Source of the DNA: Cryptomeria japonica
Lineage: Eukaryota > Streptophyta > Pinopsida > Cupressales > Cupressaceae
Direction of reading: 5' to 3'
Length of the DNA stretch: 64,000 nt
Assembly: GCF_030272615.1 (NCBI RefSeq)
Contig: NC_081406.1
Span: 109,503,283-109,567,282, forward strand
The translations under genes and the position numbers were made by a program. A model generated the notes under the pieces. That model saw only the letters and a list, made by a program, of their open reading frames with translations. It did not search any database and was not told the origin of the DNA. Numbering within the stretch: position 1 is the stretch's first letter; each line of letters starts with the position of its first letter. This document shows, in pieces, positions 21,603-32,950 of the stretch.

Positions 21603-23112
21603 TGCTGGTATTCTGTTATGGGATGATAACCAACAAGTAAGTATTGGAAACTGGTATGAAATGTCAATCGGTAGGTATGTTCCCGATATATAGATGCAAT
21701 AAGGAGATACACTGGTGAGAATGTATGCATATAAAGAAGACAAACCAATAGAGTGAATGGTTGATAGAGCACGATTCACTCTATTCCAAGTCAATCTGAT
21801 CTACCGGTAGGGTACATGAACCGGTAAAACACCGATCGTGTGTCTTGGTCGATGAATGAACTCAAACTGGCATAGCGTCTGGGTTGAGTTGGATGGTATC
21901 TGAGGATGACACGTAGATTCCATGTGGCAAGTATGCAGTGGCAAGCAAACCATCCTTTGATGTGATAGGTGATGAGCCAATCGACTTTAAATAAGGAACC
22001 CGTGAATCACGGGTCAATGATAGAAGAAGTGTGGCTCGAGACGGATCAGGTTGCATAAGATTTTTGGTGAGATAAATCAAGCAAGATAATTTGATCTTTG
22101 TGCTTGATGGTCGAAGGAAACAACCGAGGCATTAATGGTGAATGACAGAGCAAGGCCAAAAAACAAGTTGCGGGTCACTAAATATAGAAAGTGCGTACAA
22201 ATGTCATCAGAAATGGCAGTAGTATTTGATCTACTACAGATCATCAATTGAGGAGAGGAGATCTGATTAGATTTGACATGAATTTTCTTGATGAAGAGAA
22301 ACCCTGCCATGCCCAATTTGAATAGAGGTTTTTGGCGGTAAGAATCAAGTATAAATATGCAAACTGAAGACTTAAGTTGATGATACTTGATGCCGACAAA
22401 AATAGAGTAACTGAAAGAGTAGAGAGTGATCAGAGAGAAGATCAAAAGCATCTGAGTGTTGGAGCTGTCTGACAAAAAGGTAGAACTGGTAGAAGGTTTA
22501 TCAAAGGTTTTATCGGTAAGGTTAGAGCAATCGGCGAGCTGCCAAATAGAACTACAATTGCATAAACCGACAAAGGGGATTCAGGAAGAAAGATGCAAAA
22601 GGTGAAGGAATTAAGAGACTATACCGGTGAAGGGTATGCAAGATAGAATCTGGATAGAAAAGGTATAAATAGAGAACAAAGAATCGACAGAGAACTGAGC
22701 AAGGGAGAGCTGGTTGAGAAGAGTTAAACCAGTGAAGTTTTTGATTGCAAGAGTTACAAAACTCATTTGTAACAAGATTACAACTATTGTATTAATTTGA
22801 TCTATAGTACATCACTACATTGGAGCTTTGTACCCTAAAATTTGTAATCAACGTTTATTGTGAGGCTGGATTGGATCCGTAGTCTCCAGCAACATTTCTC
22901 ATCGAGGTTTTTCTCATATTTGGTTTTCCTCGTATAACCGGTGTTATGTGTTGAGTATCTTTGTGTGTTTGCATTTGATCTCTTTCCTTAGCTCACTAGT
23001 ATATCCTCCTTGTGTCTGATTTGCTAACTGGTACCAAGAGTTTGGTTTAAAAGGTTTAGAATATTGGGAACCATTGATTCACCCCCTTCTCAGTGGTACA
23101 TCATGTTCAACA
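21603..23112 (+). repeat. Copia-3 5' LTR
   Basis: 1510 bp, from TGCTGGTATT (decayed TGTTGGCATT) to GTTCAACA. It contains CCGGT words, a TTTAAATAAGG core promoter at 21986-21996 and a 17-bp palindrome at 21998-22014. Frames at 21573-22475 (minus) are LTR shadows. Confidence 0.92.
21986..22014 (+). promoter_or_regulatory. Copia-3 5' LTR TATA box plus 17-bp palindrome
   Basis: TTTAAATAAGG is followed one base later by ACCCGTGAATCACGGGT, a perfect palindrome with 8-bp arms. The same arrangement in the 3' LTR differs at two symmetric positions that keep pairing. It sits where transcription would start. Confidence 0.6.
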
Positions 23113-23126
23113 ATTGGTTTCAAAGA
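23113..23126 (+). other. Copia-3 primer binding site (decayed tRNA-Met type)
   Basis: ATTGGTTTCAAAGA after the LTR resembles ATTGGTATCAGAGC with a few substitutions. Confidence 0.6.
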
Positions 23127-23185
23127 ATAGGTTCCCGGTCAGACAAGCTTTCTCTAGATTGGGTTGATTTTGGTCTTAGAACACA

Positions 23186-23267
23186 ATGGCAAGAAATGAG
23201 TCCTCCTCCTTTTCTAAAGCTCCCATGTGTGATGGAACCAACTATGCATTTTGGTGCAGAAGAATGG
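23186..23267 (+). pseudogene. Copia-3 gag, first 27 codons
   Basis: ATG at 23186 begins MARNESSSFSKAPMCDGTNY followed by AFWCRRM, a Copia Gag N-terminus. It is cut by Gypsy-1 after 82 bases; the last five (AATGG, 23263-23267) are the target duplication. The frame continues at 36650. Confidence 0.88.
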
Positions 23268-24934
23268 TGTAGTGTCGTAAATTGTACACCCTTGCTAGGG
23301 TGGTACAATATCACACTTAGGTTAGCACCCACCTTAGCGTGTCTTGCATCTTACATTTCTAGTTCCCCTTTAAGAATATAATTAATTAATTAAACTAAAT
23401 CTAAGGTCATGCGTCATCACTTTACATATTATAAAGTTGGGCCCTTTGCCCTAAGTATGCCCCTTTTCATCTTATTCCTCCAATGAATCATTTAATCATA
23501 AACCCCAATTATGTCTTATTTTGACCGTTTAGGCCCGATTTCGCATATCAAAACATTGTGAAATCAGATGTAACTTTGGGATGTGCTCTAATATCATCAT
23601 ATCTAACGCCCCCAAAAATTTGGTGAAAAGTTGGTCGGACCATGGCGGGAACGCACATGGTCTGCGACTTTTCCCTCGAAATTTTGGAGCATAATCCTAT
23701 GATATAATAATGCTTAACCCCAAAATATCAGCAGGAAATTCAAATCCTAGGTCAGCCTAAAGATGAAATTAAAGATCTAGGGTTTCATACTTAAGAGCTC
23801 TCTTTCTTCATTTGAAGGGGTCTTCTTCTAAGAATCTAAGAGCAGGTTTTTGGATTATTAGGGCCTTCTTTGTAGAGAAAGAGTAGATCTTTGAAATATT
23901 CAACAACATTCAACATTCATCCATCAAACATTAATCAATCATCATTTTATCAATTGGGGGCTTTTGAAGACGTAAAAGAACAATAGGAGATCACCGATTG
24001 ACGATTGGCTTGTACCTCTCCCTTGGGGTTGGGTATGGTTTCATGTTGTTTTAATATTTTTGCATAAGATGCATTTTGATTAATATTCATGCTTTAGATC
24101 ACTTTTCATTGTGGATTTAGAGCATTTACTTTGTCAATTATAAGAAATAAGGGTTTACTCTTTAGGGTTGCTCTAGGTTGTTTACTTTCATTCTTAGGAT
24201 CTTGCACACACACAAGGTTCTTGCACACACATTTTTAGTACATTATCAGTTATTTGTAGAGGTGGAAATCACCAACACGAGGGTTTGAATAAGGCAAAAA
24301 CCTATATATCCACCCCAAACCCTCTTTTTTCAGGTTCAGGTTCAGGTTCAGATCCGAGCGTCGCTGGAAGTTTCGGGACTGGAAGAGCACATAGGGATAG
24401 TTCTATGTGGCAGATCTTGGCATAAATCCCAAGGATAGGAGTGTGACACCTTGGTCCTGCCCAGGACAGTGGCGTGGCACCATGGTCCTTCCCTCTGTCA
24501 ACAGGACTTGGTAGAACAACACTTTGCAGGTCTCAGAATCCCTCCTGTTAGTTTTAGCTCTAGAATTGCATAATCAGGACAATGGTGTGGTACCCTGGTC
24601 CCAGAAATTTCTAATTAGATTTTAGACATAGGCGCACCTCTAATTTTTCCTTCTGATCTGTACTTTTCAGCAGTGTATCAATTGTTCTTTGATCTGCATT
24701 CTCAGATTAGGGTTTGCTTGCTTACTTGCTTTCTAGGTTAGATTGCATTGTGCATCATTCCTCTCTCTCATTTACAACAAAGGAATAGAAAACCTAAGAG
24801 GTAATCCATGACTCTTTCTTTCTCATAAGAAGTAGTCAACGTGCATTACCTCCCTAGGCTCTTTCATATTCCATGAGTGTGTATGAGAGTGAGATTAGGG
24901 TTTTCATACTTAGTCTCACTTTTCCCCCTATACA
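23268..24934 (+). repeat. Gypsy-1 5' LTR
   Basis: 1667 bp from TGTAGTGTCGTAAATTGTAC to CCTATACA. It shares with 34984-36644 the CTTGCTAGGGTGG start, the AAGAGCTCTCTTTCTTCATTTGAA downstream-promoter block (the TATA has decayed to TACTTAAG) and the GATTGGCTTGT region. Its open frames, such as 23064-23381, are not genes. Confidence 0.95.
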
Positions 24935-24938
24935 TCTT

Positions 24939-24954
24939 TGGTGAACCCGACGTG
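24939..24954 (+). other. Gypsy-1 primer binding site
   Basis: TGGTGAACCCGACGTG, four bases after the LTR, identical to the site in Gypsy-2 at 40781-40796. I cannot name the priming tRNA with confidence. Confidence 0.85.
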
Positions 24955-25131
24955 AATCCAATTTTATTTGCATTGCATTGCATTGTTAGATCTAGATCTA
25001 TTTTATTTCATTTGCTTTCAAAACATTAAAAAAAAAACAGAAAAAGAGAAAAAAAAGATTAAAAAAAGAGATGGGATTCTTCTTTTTTCCTTGTATTGTG
25101 TGTTTAAGTTTCATGCAATTTTCATTTCAAA

Positions 25132-25776
25132 ATGTCATATTTCTATTTTCAAGATGTTCATGCTTTTGATGATGTATGCAATTTCATTGATTATGAGTTT
25201 AGTAAGGATAAATTAGATGAAGCTCTAGATGAGTTTTTGAACCCTAAGCCTTCTAAACCCTCATTTTGTCAAAAATTAATCAACCTTGTTACTATGCCAT
25301 TTCATGGTGATGAGAAAGATAAGTTGAATGATCCCTCTCATGGGTACATTCCTATTAACTTCTCCACTACATCTAGAAACATGGTTGACTCTCATGATTC
25401 CCTTGATTATGTTATGTGTCCTTTTGGGTCTAAAGATAAGCCTTTCAATCAGTATGACCATCCTTTATTGGATGATGCCCTTGATGACTTTATGTCTTTG
25501 CCTAAACTTTCAACCAAGAATAATGCATATAAAAGGTTTATCAATGTGAATGAACATGTAAAACTACTTTTTATTGTCAAAGGTGCTTGTCCTTCTCCAA
25601 CTTCACCTCTTCCTAATCAACCTCTTTTCACAGTTCAAGGTGGATATAGACATGATTCTTTTAGCACTCCAAACAAACCTATCATTACGATTCAAGGAAG
25701 GAATTCCGCTAAGATTCCTTATAGCTATGCTATACAACTAACTAGGGAGAGTTATAATGCATTTTCCCACCTATAA
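25132..25776 (+). CDS. Gypsy-1 N-terminal ORF, not a recognised Gag
   Basis: 214 residues starting MSYFYFQDVHAFDDVCNFID. It is acidic and hydrophilic, with three related segments near the C-terminus around LLFIVKGA, PLFTVQGG and PIITIQGR. It has no retrotransposon capsid domain and no CCHC knuckle. Gypsy-2 has the same protein at 40970-41626, so it is a family trait. The frame shifts at about 25776; conserved sequence continues to the protease frame. Possibly what is left of a Gag C-terminus, or an unusual Gag; function unknown. Confidence 0.6.
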   Translation: MSYFYFQDVHAFDDVCNFIDYEFSKDKLDEALDEFLNPKPSKPSFCQKLINLVTMPFHGDEKDKLNDPSHGYIPINFSTTSRNMVDSHDSLDYVMCPFGSKDKPFNQYDHPLLDDALDDFMSLPKLSTKNNAYKRFINVNEHVKLLFIVKGACPSPTSPLPNQPLFTVQGGYRHDSFSTPNKPIITIQGRNSAKIPYSYAIQLTRESYNAFSHL

Positions 25777-25942
25777 CATGAGAAACAATAGGAAACCTAA
25801 CCCTCCTTTGGTTTTTCTAACTCCTCTAGCTGATCCTCAACTCATTCTTCCTCAAGCACCTCGTATTTCACAAACCCTTGGTAAGGAATATGATCTTTTC
25901 AAATAACTTAAAGCTACTCTTGCCAAGATATCCCTTTGGGAT

Positions 25943-27526
25943 TTGCTTCAAACTTCCTCGAATCATCATGGAATGCTACAAGATGCTTTGAAAACATTGA
26001 ATGTCCCACCCACATTGACATCCAATAATATGGCTTCATTGATTCACTCTATTACATCACCTAAGGCTCGGATTGTGTTTAAACAAGATGACCTGCCCTC
26101 TAGTAAAATTCAACAACAATATGATCCCTTAATGATTGTGGTTATCATGAATGATAGTGTGATGAGGAAAACATTAGTGTACAATGATTCTTGCCTTAAA
26201 GTTTGTAGCATTAACCTGTTGCATAAGATCAATGTTGATACATCTCTTATTAATCTCGATTCTCTTACCATTCGTGGCTTCGATAATGTTGCTAAATATA
26301 CACTAGGTATCATCACCTTGCCTGTTCAGGTAGGTCCTATTACTTTACCTGATCCTATCCATGTCATGTCTAGAGAGTTGACTTACAAATTTTTGCTAGG
26401 GAGGCCTTGGATTCATAGCATGCAAGTTGTTCCTTCTATATTACATAGACTAATAAAATTCATTTACAACAATACAACATACACCTTGTTAAGTGACACA
26501 AGATTCCAAGCTTGTTTACAAATATTGAGTTATAAATCCTCTTCAATCAATTCTTCCCCAACTATCTTAGACAATTATTTTAAAGCTTCTACTCCAATTA
26601 GTGTGACTAGTTCATCAAACCTATCTCCTATATCTGGACCGATCCCCAATACTTCCTCAAGTGGACCTAAGGTTCTTGAGGAAGAGTCTTCTCAACCCGA
26701 CTCTACAATTGCGAATAATTTCTCTCTTGAACAGATTCTTGTAGAAGATGATTGGGGATTCCTTTATTTCAATCCTACTTTCGTAGGGGAATACATAATT
26801 CCCCCTAGAGAGCCTAAGGTTGAAAAGAAGAAAGAAGAAGAAGAAACTAAAAAGCAATCTACTTTGTCTGGTTCATTGAGTAATAACTTTATGGTGGCTT
26901 CTCAGACTTCATCTCTTTTAGTTTCAGGTCTAGAGGATTTTGATCATTCACGTTTTGAAAATCCCCCTTCTTCTTTGGAAATAACTAACCTTTATGGTCT
27001 TGGGTTTCACATCCTCGCTAGGTGTGAATATAATGGAAATGGATGTGGTGCTCAAGAACAAGGGATTAAGGTTCCCTTGGAAAACAACTTTCGTGATATG
27101 ACATTTGGGCTTGGTTATAATCCTTTCAAGCATACTAAAGCCTCTAAGAGACCATCTATTAGTGTTAATGTCATTTCTGCTTCTCTCTCACTAAAATATC
27201 CAAAATATATTGACTGTGACCCTTCTTGTGTCTTTGCTTTGGATGTTTTTTCTACCGATGATTCCTTAGCTAAATTATTGGGAGCTTATGACAACCTTCC
27301 TCATTATCACCATAAGCATAGTTTTCCCTATTGTTTAAATGTGGAAGCCTATTTTGGGAAAGAAATAAATAATGATCAGATAGTTAAGGAATTTCCTCAA
27401 TTGAGAGATGCTCCTCAACAAAGTAATCTCCTAATAAATGACACCATTGACATCAAGATGGATCCTTGTGTTGAAGATAAGATCATCAAGATAGGGAAGT
27501 GTCTTGATGAAGAAGAGCAAAAATAG
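25943..27526 (+). CDS. Gypsy-1 aspartic protease and G-patch region
   Basis: 527-residue open stretch. Residues 1-60 hold the conserved pre-protease block (HHGMLQDALKTLN). The retropepsin follows at about 75-170 and keeps CSINLLHKINVDTSL and FLLGRPWIHSMQVVPS, but its catalytic site reads LVYNDS where Gypsy-2 has LVDNGS, so the active Asp is lost. A low-complexity Ser/Glu/Lys linker follows. A G-patch-like segment lies near residues 350-400 (YGLGFHILARCEYNGNGCGA, then GIKVPL). The tail leads to the RT. The stop at 27524-27526 is just before the RT frame. Confidence 0.82.
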   Translation: MLQTSSNHHGMLQDALKTLNVPPTLTSNNMASLIHSITSPKARIVFKQDDLPSSKIQQQYDPLMIVVIMNDSVMRKTLVYNDSCLKVCSINLLHKINVDTSLINLDSLTIRGFDNVAKYTLGIITLPVQVGPITLPDPIHVMSRELTYKFLLGRPWIHSMQVVPSILHRLIKFIYNNTTYTLLSDTRFQACLQILSYKSSSINSSPTILDNYFKASTPISVTSSSNLSPISGPIPNTSSSGPKVLEEESSQPDSTIANNFSLEQILVEDDWGFLYFNPTFVGEYIIPPREPKVEKKKEEEETKKQSTLSGSLSNNFMVASQTSSLLVSGLEDFDHSRFENPPSSLEITNLYGLGFHILARCEYNGNGCGAQEQGIKVPLENNFRDMTFGLGYNPFKHTKASKRPSISVNVISASLSLKYPKYIDCDPSCVFALDVFSTDDSLAKLLGAYDNLPHYHHKHSFPYCLNVEAYFGKEINNDQIVKEFPQLRDAPQQSNLLINDTIDIKMDPCVEDKIIKIGKCLDEEEQK

Positions 27527-28586
27527 TATGCTGAGTTGTTACATGAATTCCCTGAGATCTTTTCTTGGATATATTTCGACATGCCTGGCGTAGATCCTAA
27601 TATTTTCACTCATAACATTGTTCTAATTCCCAATGCTAAACCTGTGAAGAAAAAGATTCCTAAGATTCACCCTAAAGTGGCATTACTTGTTAAAGTTGAG
27701 ATTGAAATTTTTTTGAATGTTGGATTCATTTGTCCTGTCAATTATTCCCCATGGATTTAAAATATTGTGGCTGTGGCTAAAGCTAAAAATAAGATTAGGA
27801 TGTATACAAATTTTCGTGATCTAAAAAAGGCCTCTTTAAAGGATAACTTTCCTCTCCCAAATATTGATATGATAGTGGATTCGGTAGCAGGGCATGCTTT
27901 ACTATCCTTTATGGATGATTTCTCAGGATATAATCAAATCTTCATCAATCCCCAAGACCAATATAAAACTATTTTTACCACTCCTTGGGGTACATTTTGT
28001 TGGATTGTGATGACTTTTGGATTGAAAAATGTAGGTGCAACCTATCAACATGCTATGACTCTCATCTTCCATGACTATATGCATAAAACCTTAGAAGATT
28101 ACTTTGATGACATGTATTGTGATGACTTTTGGATTGAAAAATGCAGGCGCAACCTATCAACGTGCTATGACACTCATCTTCCATGACTATATGCATAAAA
28201 CCTTAGAAGATTACATTGATGACATCTTAGCCAAATTTGTTCTTCGTACAGATCATGTTAAGATCCTTCGTCAAATATTTGAGAGAATTCGCAAGTATAA
28301 CATGCGTTTGATTCCCCAAAAATGTATTTCTGGTGTGGATAGTGGAAAACTATTAGAATTCATAGTTTCACATCGTGGCGTTGAGGTGGATACGAAGAAG
28401 ATAGATGCTATTGTTAACATGTCACCTCCTAAGAATGTCTCCCAACTAAAACATTTTCAAGGAAAGATCCAAGCTATTCGTAGGTTCGTCTCTCAAGTTG
28501 TAGATCGTACCTTTCCCTTCACACAATTGCTTAAAAAGTATCATTCCAATGGAATGAGGATTGTCATCAAGCATTCGAAGACCTAA
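27527..28586 (+). pseudogene. Gypsy-1 reverse transcriptase, disrupted by a tandem duplication
   Basis: Ty3/Gypsy RT with FPEIFSWIYFDMPGVDP, NKIRMYTNFRDLKKASLKDN, GFSGYNQIFINP-like (here DFSGYNQIFINPQ), and YIDDILAK near 28212. A 112-bp segment is tandemly duplicated (28005-28116 and 28117-28228); since 112 is not a multiple of three, the frame breaks. A TAA at 27758-27760 and a frameshift near 28545 add to the damage. The RNase H domain follows. Confidence 0.9.
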
Positions 28587-29362
28587 AGACCTATTTAGCC
28601 AATCCTCCCATTCTTCAACCTGTTGATCCTACTAAGCCTTTCCTTCTATACACTGCTCCTTCCCGTCAAGCTCTTGCAACCTTATTGGCACAATGTGATA
28701 AGGATGGTAGAGAATGCCTGGTTTATTACATAAGTTGCACTCTACTCGATTACAAAGTTTGATATCCTACGATAGAGAGACAATGCCTTGCTTTAGTATT
28801 TGCCACCCAAAAGTTGAGGCATTATCTCTTGAATGCTGAGATCCATCTTATCATTAAATTTGACCCTCTTAAACATCTTTTCTCCAAAACTGATCTTTCT
28901 GGACCCTTAGCTAAGTGGGTTATGATGATGACCGAGTTTGACCTTAAGTTTGTCTTACAAAAGGCAATAAAGGGTCAAGCGTTGAATGATCACTTAGTTG
29001 ATGCTCCTTGACCCTTCTCCCTACCTAATCAAGAGTCTTTTCCCGATGAATACATTTTTCCATTGAGTCTCCTAAAAAGAATCCTATTCCTTTATCATAT
29101 CGTCTCAATTTCTGATGTACCAATAACATTGTTGAATATGAAGCTCTTATAGCTGGAATTAAAGCAGCCTTGGCATTGAGTGTGAAACATCTACATATTT
29201 ATGGAGATTCTCAACTAATCATTAGACAAGTGATAGGAGTTTATCAAGCTAAGAAAGACAAATTATCACAATATAAAAGATCTAGCTATATCCTTGTTAC
29301 AAAAATTCAATTCCTATACCATGGAGCCAATTCCTCAAAAAGATAATTGACATGCTGATGCG
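28587..29362 (+). pseudogene. Gypsy-1 RNase H and second (archaeal-type) RNase H, broken
   Basis: The first RNase H (HYLLNAEIHLIIKFDPLKHL near 28814, with KWVMMMTEFDLKF) is followed near 29056-29362 by a second RNase H of the type found in Tat elements (IVEYEALIAGIKAALAL, YGDSQLIIRQ). Compared with Gypsy-2, about 90 bp at 29059 containing the WELYFDGS start, and thus the first catalytic Asp, are deleted. Stops and frameshifts occur throughout. Confidence 0.82.
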
Positions 29363-29903
29363 ATGGTATGTGTTGCCTCTCTTGTGTCTCTAGAGGACCT
29401 CTTGGTCGATCTTAAATTCACTATTCACAACCTTACTTCCCCGGCTATTGCTGATAATCCTAGTGATGTGGCATATTATTTCAATATAGATTCTGATGAA
29501 TGGTACTCGCATGTCATGAGATATTTGAGTGATGGTACCTTTCTTGACTCTGCGAATAAGAATACTAGGGCTAGGATTCACAAATTGGTTGCTAGATGCA
29601 TTATCCTTTCTAATGTCCTTTATAGGATGGGTTATAATGGTCTTCTTCTTTGATGCTTAAACAAGGCTGAAGTCCCTATGCCTCTTGAAGAGGCACATTC
29701 AGGTGCTTGTGGGGGGCATTTTGGGGGTAGGTCTTTAGTTCAGAGATTGCTTCAAATGGGATATTATTGAAAAACCATGGAAAAGGATTCCTTTAAATTT
29801 GTTAAAATATTTCATTAGATTCAGCAACATAGCAATTTTATACATGCCCCTTCCCAAGAGCTTTGATCATTGCTAGCATCTTGGCCATTTTCTACATGGG
29901 GTT
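29363..29903 (+). pseudogene. Gypsy-1 integrase N-terminal part
   Basis: 29363-29653 is the linker (VVDLKF-like LVDLKFTIHNL, then DEWYSHVMRYLSDGTF, as in Gypsy-2). The zinc-binding segment near 29690-29830 keeps HSGACGGHFGG, but the CHQCQ half is decayed with a stop, so it could not fold a zinc finger. The region is cut at 29904 by a 1.6-kb insertion. Confidence 0.82.
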
Positions 29904-31520
29904 TGTGGTGCAGGAGCACCTATGGAGATAAGGTGCACTAGGGTCACTGATAGGACCTCATGGAGAATCAAAGGGAAATGAATTATAAAAGGCCTTTAAG
30001 GTCTTAAAACAATGTAATATTTACCAATAGATCCTAAATGTGCAATGAAATGTAATAAAAAGATCAAAAAGTGTAAAATTGTCAATGTTGGCAATTAGGC
30101 CTAGAAAAGGTTAAAATTGGGTTTTGAAGGGTAGAATAGGTGTGTGAAGAATAAACCATGTTTTAAATGTTTGTAAGGTCATCTTCACACCATTTTTTTG
30201 TGTTGGTAGAATTAGGGGTCCAAGTTGTTCATGTTGAAAACTTTGTTTGTCAACATGACAACTTTTGAGAGCAACTTTTATTGTCAAAATTGCAAAAATG
30301 ACAAGAATAGGTGGTTAGAAGTAGTTGGGTAGTTATAGTTCGGTCTTTAAGTCCACAAATACTATAAAATATTTCAAAAAACTACTTTTGGGGATATTGT
30401 GGGTGTATGACCGAAGATAATTAGTTTGAAGCAATAAAAGTTATATTTTCATGTGCATTTTCTGAGTCTCAACGTGTTACAGTCTGATCTTTATTAATTT
30501 TGATGTATTTTATGTTCATATATTGAAATTTTCTTGGTTAGAGATGATAAGGAAATGATTTAACTTTTCTTTGAAAGCATTGGCATTTGATTTGGTGTTC
30601 ATTAGATACAATTATCAAAGTTTTAGTAAAATTTGCCAAAACCTTGAACTAGGGCATCCAGTGGCTTTATAAATGTAATATCTTTTGTTTTAATGTTTTT
30701 CCAATTCTCATTTTGGGTAGGGATGAGTTTAAGGGTGTATAATACTTGTCCATGGTGTTTTTAGGGTTCCATGTAGGAGATTGAACGTGCATGCAAGAGG
30801 TTTTCATGATTGCTACAGTCACAAAGAGGCAGTTTGACTGTCACAGTCAAGAGTATAAGCTTTTTTGGAGTGACAAAGTGTGCTATGGCCAGGAGGGCTT
30901 AGAGGGGAGTTTTGTGGTGTTTTGAAAAAATTCTCAAGGTGTTTGTACAAGTGGAGTGCCCAAGGGAGGGGCTAAACTAGTGAGTTACCAGAGATAGCTG
31001 CAGACTGTCACAGTTAGGATAGTATAAGGTAAGGCGAGTTATTTGCCAAGACAAGTTGATTCCAAAGATGCCATGGGATGTGGTGAGAGTATAGATTGTT
31101 GTGAAAGTTCCTTAAGGGCTTGGGAGTGGATGTAACCATTTTTTGGGTGTTAATATTAAGGGGCATTGATAGACTGTCAAGCAACCGGTCTTAGGACAGT
31201 GATAGTGTTTTGTCTTGTGGACCTAGTTTGGATTCTAGTTGGGTTGTAAGAAATTCAAATACAATGTGGCAAGAGTCTACATTGGTGTTAGAGTATGGAG
31301 AAGACTAAGAGAAAAGTGTTGGTCCTAGGGTAGGGTCCAAAGGAGTGAGTAGGTTATCAAAACCTTGAAAGTGTAGTCTTAAACAAAATGATGAGATGAT
31401 CAGTCATGATCAATAGGAGTTGGTATGGAGAGTTTGTAACACCTAGCATGTAGAAGGATCCTCTGGTGTGTTGCCTTGAATGAATGAACCTTGGGAGTTC
31501 TAGAGTAGGATCCCTCTACA
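29904..31520. mobile_element. 1.6-kb insertion in Gypsy-1 integrase, LTR-like ends
   Basis: Absent from Gypsy-2, whose integrase reads straight through the corresponding point. It begins TGTGGTGCAGG and ends CTCTACA, fitting the TG...CA rule and so a solo LTR, but the 5-bp flanks (GGGTT and TTAGT) do not match, so the class is uncertain. There is no coding capacity. CACAGTCA-type words repeat near 30828-30850 and 31005-31015. Confidence 0.6.
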
Positions 31521-32382
31521 TTAGTTAGGATCTTGTTGGTAAAATATCTCCTCCTTCATCTCAAGGACATACTTTTATTATAACTTCCATTGATCTTTAC
31601 AAAGTGAGTGGAAACCGTTCCTTTTCGATCCACTACCACTGAAGTAATTTGTCAATTCATTTTGGAAAAAATCATTTCTCAATTTGGGATACCTTTCACC
31701 TTAGTTTTAGATAATGGAACGTCATTCAAAAATAAGGATGTGAAGAAGTTTCTCGAGAAATATTATATTCAACATAAATTTTCTACACCTTATCATCCTC
31801 AATCAAATGGTCAAGCTAAGTCTTCTAATAGGATAATTGAACAAATTCTTCAAAAGACTATAAAAAAGCATGGTAAGGATTGGCATACTCAATTGACTTA
31901 TGTTCCATGGGCTTATCACACAAGTGTGCGTATTGCTATGGGTTGTACTCCTTATAATCTTGTTTATGGTGTTGATGCCATTATGCCTTTGGATTTAGAA
32001 ATTCCTTCTTTAAGAGTTTCTCTTAGGGGTATAATGGATGATGATTCCTATAGAGAGAAAAGACTTCAACAACTTGAGATGCTCGATGAACATCATATAA
32101 ATTCCCTTGAGCATATTCAAGTGTATCATAAAACTTTACAACAAAGCTACAATGATACATTTATTCAACGTTCCTTCTCAGTAGGGGATTTAGTCTTTTA
32201 TGAGAATCAACGCAAAATGAATGCCTTACCTAAGGAGAAAGGAAAATTCAGTCTAAATTGACTTGGACCATACATTGTTGTCGAGGTCTATGGATCAAGT
32301 GCTTATGGGATAGCATATGTGGAAGGTACGCCTCTCAAGGAACCCATAAATGTTATGCACCTTCGTAGATACTATGCCTAGT
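31521..32382 (+). pseudogene. Gypsy-1 integrase core and C-terminus
   Basis: After the insertion the integrase resumes: VLDNGTSFKNKDVKKFLEKY with the second catalytic Asp, then PYHPQSNGQAKSSNRIIEQI, where the catalytic Glu (present as AESS in Gypsy-2) is replaced by Lys. The C-terminal region ends in LRRYYA near 32370; there is no chromodomain, as usual for Tat elements. The reading frame 31608-32261 is open, then a TGA interrupts. Confidence 0.88.
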
Positions 32383-32950
32383 TCTATTTTTATTTCTCTC
32401 TTTCTAGTCTTTTTTCTGTTCTCTCTCTATATAGTTTCTTTCTTCCAAATTGGGTAATGTGTTAGAATATCTTCATTAAAGTATGTAAGATTAAATGATG
32501 TTATATTGTTTGGTCTATATTACTTCATTCTTGACAAGAATGCTTCATGAATTTATTGTTAGTCTTTGATTCTTTTATGTAAATTGTAAGTGGTTTACAT
32601 TTCATATGTGCTAGCATGTTATACAATTTCTTATGTTTTAAGTGGAATTATATCATGCTGTGTTTAATTAGATTAATTAAATCGTATTAGTTATATAGTT
32701 CTGAGGCTTAATACATTCTTCTTTTATATCATCAAAGTAACATTTGATTAAATACTTAGTTATTTAATTAAATCACACATGTATCAATTTAATCATGAAG
32801 CATTGAGAAATCAATCACATGGAAATTAAAATCAGATATACATGCTCATTACTCAATATGTTACTTCTAATCTAAGTAATGCATATATTGTTCAAGCATT
32901 AAAATAACATAATCTTGAGTGTCATCATATATACATCAAATACATCAAAA
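32383..32950. other. Gypsy-1 spacer between pol and the antisense gene
   Basis: AT-rich non-coding sequence matching 46521-47125 of Gypsy-2 (for example TTTAATCATGGAGCATTGAG, here with AAGC). It is the shared 3' UTR region of pol (+) and of the antisense gene (-). Confidence 0.65.
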
